The notes under the pieces: generated by a model | The model's input: the letters and a program-made list of their open reading frames with translations, nothing else | Told to the model about the DNA's origin: nothing | The model's database searches: none | Assembly: GCA_002013415.1 (NCBI GenBank) | Contig: MAEX01000004.1 | Location: forward strand, 124,001-188,000 | Length of the DNA stretch: 64,000 nt | Direction: 5' to 3' | Source of the DNA: Mycobacterium sp. D16Q14 | GTDB taxonomy: Bacteria; Actinomycetota; Actinomycetes; Mycobacteriales; Mycobacteriaceae | Made by a program: the position numbers and the translations under genes | Shown here: positions 28,017 to 35,464 of the stretch, piece after piece | How positions within the stretch are numbered: position 1 is the stretch's first letter | How the letters are laid out: each line of letters starts with the position of its first letter

Positions 28017-28926
28017 GGAACTTGTCCACCTGCACATCGTCAAGAACGGCAAGCGCGTCATCGGTCAGCACAGCCAGCGACGAATACAGGGTGACGAGGT
28101 ATGAGGCGATGGCCGACCGGTTGATGCCGGTGAACCGCACCGAGAGACCCGGCGCCTGCTCGCCGACCAGACCGGGCTGGAACAAACCGACGACGCCCTG
28201 GCGCTCCTCGCCGGTGCGCACCAGCAGGATCTTGGTCTTGGCGTCCTTCACAGGAACCTTGTCCGACGGGATGATTGGGATACCGCGCCAGGTGATGAAC
28301 TGCGCACCGAACAGGCTCACCACAACCGGCGGCACGCCGCGGCGGGTGGCCTCGCGGCCGAACGCCGCCACACCCAGCGGGTGGGTCAGGAAGAAGCCGG
28401 GGGTCTTCCACACCTTGGTGATCAGGGCGTCCAGGTCATCCGGGGTGGGGGCGCCACCGAGGGTCTTGATGGTCTGCTCCGGCGTCGCCTGAGCCAGCAG
28501 GCCGTACTCGGCGTTGTTGATGAGCTCGCTTTCCTGACGTTCCTTGATGGACTCGATGGTCAGGCGCAGCTGCTGGGCGATCTGGTCGTGCGGGCTGGAG
28601 TACAGATCAGAGACCCGGGTGTTGATGTCGAGCAGCGTCGAGATGGTCCGCAGCGTGTACTCGCGCGGGTTGGTCTCGTAATCGACGTAGGTCTGCGGCA
28701 GCGGGGCCTCGCCCTCGCCCTGCTCCTCGCTGTGGATTGCAACCTTGTCGGGGTTGATCACACGATTCACCCGGTAAATGCCCGCCTCGACGGGTACCCA
28801 GTTCAGCAGGTGCAGCAGCCACCGTGGAGTGATCGTCGACAGCTGAGGGACGGTCTTGGTGGCATTGGCTAGCTGCCGTGCGGCGAGATCGCCGAGGGCC
28901 TGAGATTCGTTCTTGGCAGCGGGCAC
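28003..28926 (-). CDS. Family 2A encapsulin shell protein (MMP-I / SrpI-like)
   Basis: 307 residues with a GTG start and a strong AGGAGG ribosome binding site 8-9 nt upstream. The sequence (TPRWLLHLLNWVPVEAGIYRVNRV, HPLGVAAFGREATRRGVPP, VRFTGINRSAIASYLVTLYSSLAVLTDDALAVL) is the major membrane protein I / SrpI family, HK97-fold shell proteins of family 2A encapsulins. The shell encloses a cysteine desulfurase; homologous systems are linked to sulfur storage or sulfur starvation. The cargo gene follows with a 14-bp overlap. Confidence 0.95.
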   Translation of the reverse strand: MPAAKNESQALGDLAARQLANATKTVPQLSTITPRWLLHLLNWVPVEAGIYRVNRVINPDKVAIHSEEQGEGEAPLPQTYVDYETNPREYTLRTISTLLDINTRVSDLYSSPHDQIAQQLRLTIESIKERQESELINNAEYGLLAQATPEQTIKTLGGAPTPDDLDALITKVWKTPGFFLTHPLGVAAFGREATRRGVPPVVVSLFGAQFITWRGIPIIPSDKVPVKDAKTKILLVRTGEERQGVVGLFQPGLVGEQAPGLSVRFTGINRSAIASYLVTLYSSLAVLTDDALAVLDDVQVDKFHVYK

Positions 28927-28970
28927 GGCGGCTTCCTCCTGGGCGAATGGATCAAGACCTGATGGCTGAA

Positions 28971-28976
28971 ATCCTA
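28971..28976 (-). promoter_or_regulatory. Candidate -10 of the encapsulin operon
   Basis: Read on the minus strand this is TAGGAT (TANNNT), which would start transcription about 38 nt before the encapsulin GTG. No convincing -35. Shown because it is the best-placed -10-like box in the divergent region; weak evidence. Confidence 0.25.
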
Positions 28977-29132
28977 AGCGTGATAGAGCCGGCGCATCAG
29001 GTAACGAATACCCGTGCGCCGAACTCCGCTACCGCCGTTTCGCTGGCACGCTGCATCGCGGCGGATTCGTTTCGGACGTGCCCGCCGTGCGATGACGAGG
29101 CGGCAAAAATCCGGCCGGTGGTCGGACGTCCG

Positions 29133-29138
29133 TAGACT
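29133..29138 (+). promoter_or_regulatory. -10 element (TAGACT) for a leaderless poly-cysteine leader ORF
   Basis: TAGACT fits the mycobacterial TANNNT -10. Six nucleotides follow before A29145, the first base of an ATG, so the predicted transcript would begin at the start codon. The same TANNNT-6/7-ATG arrangement recurs at other genes in the window. Confidence 0.6.
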
Positions 29139-29144
29139 GGATGC

Positions 29145-29246
29145 ATGCAGCACGTCGCACCATCGCACCGACTTCGGGCGATCAGCGGGCTGCGCGCCGA
29201 CACCCTCGGGGCGCGCAGCGCCGCCGTATGTTGCTGTTGTTGTTGA
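29145..29246 (+). CDS. Leaderless leader peptide ending in five consecutive Cys codons (cysteine attenuator)
   Basis: 33 codons. The peptide starts MQHVAPSHRLRAISG and ends SAAVCCCCC before TGA at 29244; the Cys codons are TGT TGC TGT TGT TGT (29229-29243). The predicted transcription start coincides with the ATG. Leaderless ORFs ending in poly-Cys are established in mycobacteria as cysteine-responsive attenuators: ribosomes stall there when Cys-tRNA is scarce and expose the downstream gene for translation. Here the downstream gene, 94 nt away, encodes a thioester-domain-like protein, and the divergent operon encodes a cysteine desulfurase. Confidence 0.75.
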   Translation: MQHVAPSHRLRAISGLRADTLGARSAAVCCCCC

Positions 29247-29340
29247 TTCCCTAACCCCGCCCCTGGCATCCCAGCAGAACGTCCTGCGACGTTATCGAGC
29301 TTCTGGGCTGCAATCCGCCGGCACAAGGATCAATTAACCC
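29247..29340 (+). promoter_or_regulatory. Attenuator spacer with hairpins between poly-Cys leader and target gene
   Basis: The 94-nt spacer contains a perfect 6-bp hairpin AACGTC-CTGC-GACGTT (29278-29293) and competing outer pairings: CCCAG (29270-29274) or CAGAA (29275-29279) with the segment TTCTGGG (29301-29307). These pairings exclude each other. The ribosome binding site AAGGA (29325-29329) of the downstream gene follows. Mutually exclusive pairings are what attenuation needs, but I have not folded it. Confidence 0.4.
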
Positions 29341-30612
29341 ATGACCACTCATTCTTTGCTATCGCTCGTCGAATGGCCATCCGCCCGCATCACTGGGAGG
29401 CGTCACAGCCACAACGCCGAGGTACTCCCGCAGCGCCTCACTAGGTACTGCGGGGGCACCTATTCGTCCACCGTGGACGAGGTCATGTTCACTGACGGCA
29501 CTTCGGCTCGCACAGATTTAATTCGCCTCAACCCCACCATCGCGGCGTACTCGCTGGATATCGCGGGGATCGCACCCAACCTGCCGTCGGGCTACGCGGT
29601 GGCGGACTGGCTGTCGGTGGCGAACCTGCAGGCTCGCACCCGCGAATCGCAGGTCGCCTGGATCTTGGCCAACTCGTTCCCGGCGTTGTCGACGGCGCAG
29701 CTGAGCCGCCAGTTGCGCGCGGCCGGATACCTGAGTGAGGCCAATATCAAGGATCACGAAGCTATCGCGGGAACCCAGGCGGCCATCTGGTTCCTCACCA
29801 ACGGGGTAGAGCTGGACACCGTGGCGCGCAACGTGCCCACGGCCACCCGTAAGTCACCGTCCTTCATTGAGTTTGAATTCAAGGAACGCCCGCAGCTGGG
29901 CGGCCTCACAGTGCGTACCGGTGCGGGGCAGAAGCCGGCCAGCGTTCGGCTGCACGCATCTGTCAATGGCGCCGTATGGCGCGAGGTGTCCTCCTCGGAG
30001 TTGAGCTTCGCCGAAGGCGAGGCGCGATACGTCAAGACATTGGGCGTGGGCGCAACGGTCGCCGAAACTCAGCATGGCGCACCGGATCTTGGTTATCGCT
30101 TCTATCGCCTGTATGTGCAGGGTGGCACCGATGACGTCGAGGATGTCGAGTTCTGGCTGTATGACGCGCGCAACCACCGCAACGCCGACCGTGTCGTGCA
30201 GCTATACCAATACCTATTGGAGCAGTCGCTGATCGCCGCCGGCCAGGCGGACCATTCCCCCGCGATCGATGACTCGCAGGCGGTCATGGCCGCGGGCCTG
30301 ATGGGTCCGTTTGTGGTGGATTCGCAGCGTCCAGTTCTGCTTTCACTCTCCGAGGGCGCCAAGGCGATGGACATCTCCGGGGCCGAGCTCACGGGACCGG
30401 TGGACTCAGGTACGCGCTTCTATGTGCGTCCCGCGGAGTGCGTTGCGGCGGTGACGGTCTCGGTGGTGGACCCGGTAGCGCGCGCCCGCGTACTCACCGG
30501 GGTGGCTGCGGGGCCGCTGACCCCACTGGCATTGGTACTCCCGGAGGCGCGGGAGGTCGTCGAACTCACTGTCGAGTGGGCCGAGGCCACACAACTATCG
30601 CGGGTGAGCTAG
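29341..30612 (+). CDS. Thioester-domain (TQXA)-like protein, cytoplasmic, with Ser at the thioester Cys position
   Basis: 423 residues. Residues about 35-160 follow the thioester/TQXA domain pattern: metal- and turn-rich N-terminus, WILANSFPALS, and GTQAAIWFLTNG (Gln146). In surface thioester adhesins the partner Cys lies in a YC(I/L)D motif; here it reads YSLD (Ser71, codon 29551-29553). A Cys does occur earlier (Cys37 in RYCGGT). Residues 170-300 look like a beta-sandwich, discoidin-like domain (FIEFEFKERPQLGGL...FYRLYVQGG), and a further C-terminal domain follows. No signal peptide or anchor is visible, unlike the adhesins. Expression probably depends on the poly-Cys leader. Confidence 0.72.
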   Translation: MTTHSLLSLVEWPSARITGRRHSHNAEVLPQRLTRYCGGTYSSTVDEVMFTDGTSARTDLIRLNPTIAAYSLDIAGIAPNLPSGYAVADWLSVANLQARTRESQVAWILANSFPALSTAQLSRQLRAAGYLSEANIKDHEAIAGTQAAIWFLTNGVELDTVARNVPTATRKSPSFIEFEFKERPQLGGLTVRTGAGQKPASVRLHASVNGAVWREVSSSELSFAEGEARYVKTLGVGATVAETQHGAPDLGYRFYRLYVQGGTDDVEDVEFWLYDARNHRNADRVVQLYQYLLEQSLIAAGQADHSPAIDDSQAVMAAGLMGPFVVDSQRPVLLSLSEGAKAMDISGAELTGPVDSGTRFYVRPAECVAAVTVSVVDPVARARVLTGVAAGPLTPLALVLPEAREVVELTVEWAEATQLSRVS

Positions 30613-31685
30613 CGCCAGGCGCGCGCGAACTCAAGGAACGCGTCGTTCTCCTCAGGTGCCCCAATGGTTACCCGTACGCCGTCGGTTCCGAAAGGGCGCA
30701 CGATGATTCGAGCCTCTGCGGAGGCTTGCGCGAATTCCGTCGAGCGTTCGGCCAGCGGTAACCATACGAAGTTCGCCTGCGAAGGTGGCACGTCATACCC
30801 TGCCTCCCGGAGTGCGCTGGTTACCCGGATGCGCTCGGCGACAACATCATTGGTCCGGGTGAGGAGCTCTTCCGCGGCGCCGAGCGAGGCCACGGCGGCC
30901 GCCTGGGCGAGGCTGGATGCGCTGAACGGCACGTACACCTTCCCCAGTGTGGTGATCACATCAGGATCGCCCACCGCATAGCCCACTCGCAGGCCCGCCA
31001 GGCCGTATGCCTTTGAGAAGGTGCGCAAAACAAGCACATTGGGGTGTTCGCGAACCAGCGCGATGCTATCGGTGAAGTCCTCGCGCACGTACTCGATGTA
31101 AGCCTCGTCGATCGCGACGAGGATATGAGCCGGTACCGTCTCGATGAACCGTCGCAGAGCGGCGGGCGGCACCACGGTGCCGGTCGGGTTGTTCGGGTTG
31201 CAGACGAAGATCAGCCGCGTGGCGTCTGTCACGGCGGCGGCCATGGCATCAAGGTCGTAGGTGTAGTCGGTCAGCGGCACCTGGACTGGGGTGGCGCCGG
31301 CGACGCGCACCACCAGGGGGTACGTCTCGAAGGAGCGCCAGCCGAACAGCACCTCGTCGCCGACCGTCGCGGTGATCTGCACAAGCTGCTGGCACAGGCT
31401 TACCGATCCGCATCCCACCGCAATGTGCTCGGGCGGCATGTCCACGTGTTTGGCCAGGTGCGAGCGCAGCTCGGCGTACCCGTTGTCGGGGTAACGGTTG
31501 ATCCGTGCGGTGGCCTCGACGATGGCTGCGCGGACGCTGGGCAGCGGTCCCTGCACGGTCTCGTTGCTGGCCAGCTTGATGGCGCCGGGGACGGTGCGGC
31601 CCGGCGTGTACGCCGGCAGTTCGGTCAGCTCGGGGCGTAGTCGCGCGGGCACCGATGAGCCGCTTGCGCGACGAGGATCAGACAC
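30609..31685 (-). CDS. hisC2: Aromatic / histidinol-phosphate aminotransferase (HisC2/Pat)
   Basis: 358 residues from the GTG at 31685, chosen because AGACTA (minus-strand TAGTCT, 31693-31698) lies exactly 7 nt upstream (leaderless); an ATG at 31691 would add 2 residues. Fold-type I aminotransferase: CNPNNPTG near 160, PLP Lys in RTFSKAYGLAGLRVGYA near 220, the C-terminal Arg in RPFGTDGVRVTIG. Matches Rv3772. Uses aromatic keto acids and/or histidinol phosphate. Overlaps the thioester-like gene's stop by 4 bp, convergently. A dispersed repeat falls inside its first 15 codons. Confidence 0.88.
   Translation of the reverse strand: MSDPRRASGSSVPARLRPELTELPAYTPGRTVPGAIKLASNETVQGPLPSVRAAIVEATARINRYPDNGYAELRSHLAKHVDMPPEHIAVGCGSVSLCQQLVQITATVGDEVLFGWRSFETYPLVVRVAGATPVQVPLTDYTYDLDAMAAAVTDATRLIFVCNPNNPTGTVVPPAALRRFIETVPAHILVAIDEAYIEYVREDFTDSIALVREHPNVLVLRTFSKAYGLAGLRVGYAVGDPDVITTLGKVYVPFSASSLAQAAAVASLGAAEELLTRTNDVVAERIRVTSALREAGYDVPPSQANFVWLPLAERSTEFAQASAEARIIVRPFGTDGVRVTIGAPEENDAFLEFARAWR
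31654..31675. repeat. Dispersed short repeat, copy 2
   Basis: Second copy of the 22-bp repeat seen at 4841, with the start GATGAGCCGCTTGCGCGACG. It falls within the first codons of hisC2, in a stretch (RRASGSS) that has no counterpart in the typical family N-terminus; the conserved part begins at VPARLRPEL. Confidence 0.5.
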
Positions 31686-31820
31686 GGCCATCAGACTATC
31701 GGTGCATGTTGGGCCCGATGACGACCAACGGCTTTGCCTTCCGGCCGCGCGGGCCTGTACTCTGTGCCCTCGGCGGTTCCGAATCCATTTATGGGTTCGG
31801 AGTACCGCTCGGGAAGTTCA

Positions 31821-31909
31821 GGAGGCGTGCCAGAGCGGCCGAATGGGACTCACTGCTAATGAGTTGTCCCCTTTACGGGGGACCGGAGGTTCAAATCCTC
31901 TCGCCTCCG
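31821..31909 (+). tRNA. tRNA-Ser (anticodon GCT)
   Basis: Acceptor GGAGGCG (31821-31827) pairs with CGCCTCC (31902-31908). Anticodon loop CTGCTAA gives GCT; the long variable arm (GTCCCCTTTACGGGGGAC) marks a serine tRNA. Discriminator G. Followed 48 bp later by tRNA-Arg. Confidence 0.96.
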
Positions 31910-31957
31910 CGTCGGTCTGCAGGCCAAACCTGTTGACCTGCAACAATTGAATAGCAC

Positions 31958-32030
31958 GCGCCCGTAGCTCAACGGATAGAGCATCTGACTACGGATCAGA
32001 AGGTTAGGGGTTCGAATCCCTTCGGGCGCA
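31958..32030 (+). tRNA. tRNA-Arg (anticodon ACG)
   Basis: Acceptor GCGCCCG (31958-31964) pairs with CGGGCGC (32023-32029); anticodon loop CTACGGA gives ACG, decoded as ICG after deamination by TadA, whose gene lies at 52107. A genomic CCA follows at 32031-32033. Confidence 0.96.
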
Positions 32031-32061
32031 CCAGGACTTCTTCTCGAGTGAGTGAGAAGCA

Positions 32062-32493
32062 ATGACACAGGTTCAACGGTATTTCCCGCACCCTCCCCAC
32101 GACGTGTGGTCGGCCCTCGTCGATCCGGCATCGTGGTGGGGTAAGCCTGACACCCCGCCGGTCGACGTCACCGTGGGGAGCACGTTCACGATGACCACCG
32201 TTCAGGTGGTGGGAACTCGGTTCACCGGCGTGTTCGAGGTTGAGTTTCTCGACGCCGTCCCCTACGAGCATTTGACCCTGGGGCTTCATGCCCGCGCAGA
32301 CACGGGGCAGTCGGCCCGGTGGACACGCCACGTGGCCTTTCGCGAACATGAGGGCGGCACGCTGCTGACCGTGACGAACAGAGGCGTCAATCTCGACGAC
32401 GGCGACGAGCGGATTCTGCTCCGGGTCGTCAAGGAGATCCAGGAAACCGAGTTGTATGGCATCGCCACACTGCTGGATCAGCTGCGCGGCTGA
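32062..32493 (+). CDS. SRPBCC-family protein
   Basis: 143 residues, START/Bet v1-like: QRYFPHPPHDVWSALVDPASWW at the N-terminus, then a seven-strand core and a C-terminal helix. A related protein is encoded at 61725-62219 (both share the HDVW/HVW opening and a TxTNRGVN / TYLEGVD segment). Ligand unknown. Begins 29 bp after the tRNA-Arg CCA and overlaps the convergent TetR gene by 16 bp. Confidence 0.78.
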   Translation: MTQVQRYFPHPPHDVWSALVDPASWWGKPDTPPVDVTVGSTFTMTTVQVVGTRFTGVFEVEFLDAVPYEHLTLGLHARADTGQSARWTRHVAFREHEGGTLLTVTNRGVNLDDGDERILLRVVKEIQETELYGIATLLDQLRG

Positions 32494-33086
32494 TCCGCGA
32501 GCCCGTCCCGCAGCCGTTGAAATCCCTGGGCGACAAGCTCTCCGGGGTTTCTCGGAAGCGTGGAATCGGAGACTGCCAGTTGGATGACCGTCCCGAGGAC
32601 CGCGTAGGCGGCATTGCAGACCAGTCGCGGATACAGGTCGACCTCAGGATCTAGGCCAGTGCGCCGGCTGATTTCGGCGAGCACGACGGTTCCCACATCA
32701 TCGGATCGGGCCGCGTCATGCGCTGCCAGGCCCGGGTTCTGCGCCGACAACCGAGTGACGGCGACGGCGGTGCTGAAGGCCTCGGAGGTCGCCAGGTCCA
32801 GCATCACTGCTTCCAGGGAATCGAACACGTGCTCGTCGGCAGGGCGCCGACGCAGCAGCCCGACGGCGTTTTCCTCGATGCCCCGTAACGAAAACAAGAC
32901 GGCGTCTTCCTTGCTGGTGAAGTAGTTGCGAAAGGTACGCGACGAGACGCGCACAGCGTCCGCGATCTCGTCGACCGTGACCGCCGCCAGGTCGCCCCGG
33001 TCCAGGGCCAGTTCCAGGGCGGCGCGGCTCAACGCCAGCTTGGTCTCGGACTTTTTCTGCTCGCGCAGGCCGCTGGTCGGTGGCAT
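32478..33086 (-). CDS. TetR-family transcriptional regulator
   Basis: 202 residues from the ATG at 33086 (MPPTSGLREQKKSETKLALSR). The HTH spans about 30-60: VTVDEIADAVRVSSRTFRNYFTSKEDAV. The longer upstream frame crosses the operator array and is not coding. Divergent from a small secreted-protein gene; the intervening 113 bp contains a strong palindrome array (33106-33138) that it probably binds. Confidence 0.88.
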   Translation of the reverse strand: MPPTSGLREQKKSETKLALSRAALELALDRGDLAAVTVDEIADAVRVSSRTFRNYFTSKEDAVLFSLRGIEENAVGLLRRRPADEHVFDSLEAVMLDLATSEAFSTAVAVTRLSAQNPGLAAHDAARSDDVGTVVLAEISRRTGLDPEVDLYPRLVCNAAYAVLGTVIQLAVSDSTLPRNPGELVAQGFQRLRDGLADQPRS

Positions 33087-33105
33087 GTGGCCATAGTAAC
33101 AAACA

Positions 33106-33138
33106 TTCCATTTAAGGAAACTTTTCCAAAAACGGAAA
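33106..33138. promoter_or_regulatory. Tandem TTCC-N6-GGAA operator array
   Basis: TTCC (33106) N6 GGAAA (33116) then, after 2 bp, TTTCC (33123) N6 GGAAA (33134). Two identical-geometry palindromes in tandem also create the perfect palindrome GGAAACTTTTCC between them. Placed 20 bp upstream of the TetR start and 60 bp before the divergent secreted-protein gene. The best operator candidate for this TetR protein. Confidence 0.6.
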
Positions 33139-33199
33139 CGTTCTATGGGTAGATCCGGCGTCAGGGTGAGGCCGGGAGCATGAAGAAGAGGCAACTGAC

Positions 33200-33424
33200 A
33201 TGCGCAAACTACTGGCCTCAGTGGGTATCGCCGCCGTGCTTGCGGCGGGGGGCGTCGCGCTGGCTGGTCCGGCCGCGGCGGCTCCGTGCGGAAACGTTGT
33301 GGTGTGGGGCAACGGTGGCGGGGTCTGCGAGTCGGACTACGCACCCGACGGCAGCTTCACGCGCTGCGACACCGTGTACGTGCTCGGCATCGGCGGGACG
33401 AACTGCTACCGGGTGTACCCGTAG
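33200..33424 (+). CDS. Small secreted protein, 74 residues
   Basis: Signal peptide MRKLLASVGIAAVLAAGGVA ending near AAA-AP (about residue 28). The mature part of about 46 residues has four Cys (APCGN, GGVCES, TRCDT, TNCYR), enough for two disulfides. Good ribosome binding site AGAAGAGG 14-20 nt upstream. Divergent from a TetR gene with a shared operator array, so probably under its control. Function unknown. Confidence 0.75.
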   Translation: MRKLLASVGIAAVLAAGGVALAGPAAAAPCGNVVVWGNGGGVCESDYAPDGSFTRCDTVYVLGIGGTNCYRVYP

Positions 33425-33513
33425 ACGCCTGCGGATGACCGTGGCGGTCGCACCTGGGACGTCCTGTACCAGAAGCTCCCCGGCGCGGTGTCCAGTCCGC
33501 TACCGTCCCCCAC

Positions 33514-35103
33514 ATGGTTGAGGACTTGGCAGCTGACTATGTCATCGTGGGCGCGGGATCGGCGGGGGCGCCGCTGGCCACCCGGCTCTCCGAACGCACC
33601 AACGATCAGGTGCTGGTCCTGGAAGCGGGCCCCAAGGACAAGGACATGGGAATCCACATTCCCGCCGCATTCTCGAAGCTTTTCCGCAGCGATGTCGACT
33701 GGGACTACCTCACCGAGCCGCAGCCCCCACTGAACAACCGCCAGATCTATTGGCCGCGAGGGAAAACGCTGGGTGGCTCGTCTTCCATGAACGCGATGAT
33801 GTGGGTCCGTGGATTCGCGGCCGACTATGACGACTGGGCGGCGGTGGCCGGCGACCAATGGTCCTTCGTGAATGTCGCTCCCTACTTCAAGCGCATCGAG
33901 ACGGTGGAGGGCGCGACCGAGAGCGACGAAGGCACCGAGGGCGCGCTGAAGATCTCCAAACAGCGCAGCCCCCGCTCCAGCACCGCGGCGTGGCTGGAAG
34001 CCGTCAAAGAGGCCGGATTTGATGTCGAGCGGGCCAATACTCCTGAACCCAAGGGGTTCTCGGAAACCATGGTGTGTCAGAGCGGCGGCCGCCGATGGAG
34101 CACCGCGGACGGTTACCTCAAACCTGGCCTGCGGCGGCGCAACCTGAACGTCGTCACGGAGGCCCAGGTGCGCCGGGTGCTGTTCGACGGCACCAGAGCA
34201 ATCGGTGTCGAGTATGTACGTGACGGCATCACCCATACCGTGCGAGCCCGGCGCGAGGTGATTCTGAGTGGCGGTGCCATCAATTCTCCTCAGCTGCTGA
34301 TGCTTTCGGGCATCGGTGATGCCAAGCGCCTTGCCGAGCTCGGTATCGACGTGATTGTCGATGCCCCGCAGGTCGGCCAGAATCTGCTCGATCACCTGTG
34401 CTGCCCGGTGGGCTATGCGGTGGAATCCGACTCGCTCTACGGCGCGGAAAAACCGCTGCAGCTTGCCAACTACTTCCTGCGCCATCGCGGCATGCTCACC
34501 TCAAATGTCGGGGAAGCATACGGATTCCTGCGCAGCCGGGCGGATCTCGCGTTACCCGACCTGGAGCTGATCTTCGCGCCCGCACCGTTCTTCGACGAAG
34601 GCCTGGGGGAGGCCACCGAGCATGCCATCGTGATGGGCCCGATTCTGCTCAAACCGGAGAGCAGCGGTGAGATCACCCTGACCTCACCCGACCCACTCGC
34701 CAAGCCGCGCATCGACCCGCGCTACCTGAGCGATGCCGCCGGGCAGGACCGCGCCGCCATGATGTTCGGACTGCGGACCACTGCCCGCATCGCCGAGACG
34801 CCGTCGATGCGGGCGATACTCGGCAAGATCCTGCGACCGAGGAATCCCAGCGACAACCTGGAGGAGACACTCGTCGCCGCGCTGGAGAACAACTCACACA
34901 CGCTGTATCACCCCGTCGCTACCTGCCGGATGGGGACAGACGAGGCCAGCGTGGTTGCACCGGATCTCACCGTGCGCGGTGTGCAGGGGCTGCGGGTGGT
35001 CGACGCGTCGGTAATTCCGAGCCTCATCCGTGGTCACACGCACGCTCCCTCGGTGTTGCTCGGCGAGAAGGCCGCCGATTTGATTCTTTCTCCACAAGCA
35101 TGA
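33514..35103 (+). CDS. GMC-family FAD oxidoreductase (choline-dehydrogenase-like)
   Basis: 529 residues. The FAD-binding DYVIVGAGSAGAPLA at residue 9, GMC signature 1 in YWPRGKTLGGSSSMNAMMWVRG near 83, signature 2 in SGGAINSPQLLMLSGIG near 255, and catalytic His/Asn in NNSHTLYHPVATCRMG and RGHTHAPSV at the C-terminus. Oxidises an alcohol group; substrate unknown. TACCGT lies 7 nt before the ATG, indicating a leaderless start. Confidence 0.9.
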   Translation: MVEDLAADYVIVGAGSAGAPLATRLSERTNDQVLVLEAGPKDKDMGIHIPAAFSKLFRSDVDWDYLTEPQPPLNNRQIYWPRGKTLGGSSSMNAMMWVRGFAADYDDWAAVAGDQWSFVNVAPYFKRIETVEGATESDEGTEGALKISKQRSPRSSTAAWLEAVKEAGFDVERANTPEPKGFSETMVCQSGGRRWSTADGYLKPGLRRRNLNVVTEAQVRRVLFDGTRAIGVEYVRDGITHTVRARREVILSGGAINSPQLLMLSGIGDAKRLAELGIDVIVDAPQVGQNLLDHLCCPVGYAVESDSLYGAEKPLQLANYFLRHRGMLTSNVGEAYGFLRSRADLALPDLELIFAPAPFFDEGLGEATEHAIVMGPILLKPESSGEITLTSPDPLAKPRIDPRYLSDAAGQDRAAMMFGLRTTARIAETPSMRAILGKILRPRNPSDNLEETLVAALENNSHTLYHPVATCRMGTDEASVVAPDLTVRGVQGLRVVDASVIPSLIRGHTHAPSVLLGEKAADLILSPQA

Positions 35104-35170
35104 AACCGATCCGCGTCTCCGAACGTCTGACTGGATAGAGTCACCGATGAGGAGTTAGCGGAGGGAAATC

Positions 35171-35464
35171 ATGAGCGACGAGTTCGGCGTCCGGACCGAG
35201 GAGCTCGCGGCCATTTCCAAAACGTGGCTGAGCGAGACTCTGCACATCAACGACATGCCGTGGACCTCGTTTCAGGACGCCTCGGGTTCGGGAAGTGAAG
35301 TGCTGGCCGCCATCCGCGATACCGCATCACCCGGAATCAAGGCGATGTCCTCGATTGCCCGCCGGTTCTCGGATATGGCAGGGCTCGTCGATACCTTCGC
35401 CACCAACGTGACGGCGCAAGACGAGAAGACCGCCACGTCGTTCGACGCGCTCAAGCCACGCTGA
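35171..35464 (+). CDS. EspC-like type VII secretion protein
   Basis: 97 residues, helical, no signal peptide, of the ESX-associated EspC/DUF2580 type (FGVRTEELAAISKTW at the N-terminus, DEKTATSFDALKPR at the C-terminus). Such small helical proteins are co-secreted with a larger partner. The stop codon shares bases with the ATG of the next gene (TGATG), which argues for an obligate partner. GGAGGGAAA precedes the ATG. Confidence 0.75.
   Translation: MSDEFGVRTEELAAISKTWLSETLHINDMPWTSFQDASGSGSEVLAAIRDTASPGIKAMSSIARRFSDMAGLVDTFATNVTAQDEKTATSFDALKPR

Noticed and set aside
28974..29168. Minus-strand open frame upstream of the encapsulin gene
   Set aside because: No ribosome binding site, Arg-rich low-quality composition, and it covers both promoters of the divergent region.
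29141..29254. A second ATG frame over the poly-Cys leader that would end in a Leu stretch
   Set aside because: Its ATG is only 2 nt after the -10 box, too close for transcription to include it, and the peptide (Arg-rich then poly-Leu) lacks a sensible function. The Cys frame fits the leaderless geometry.
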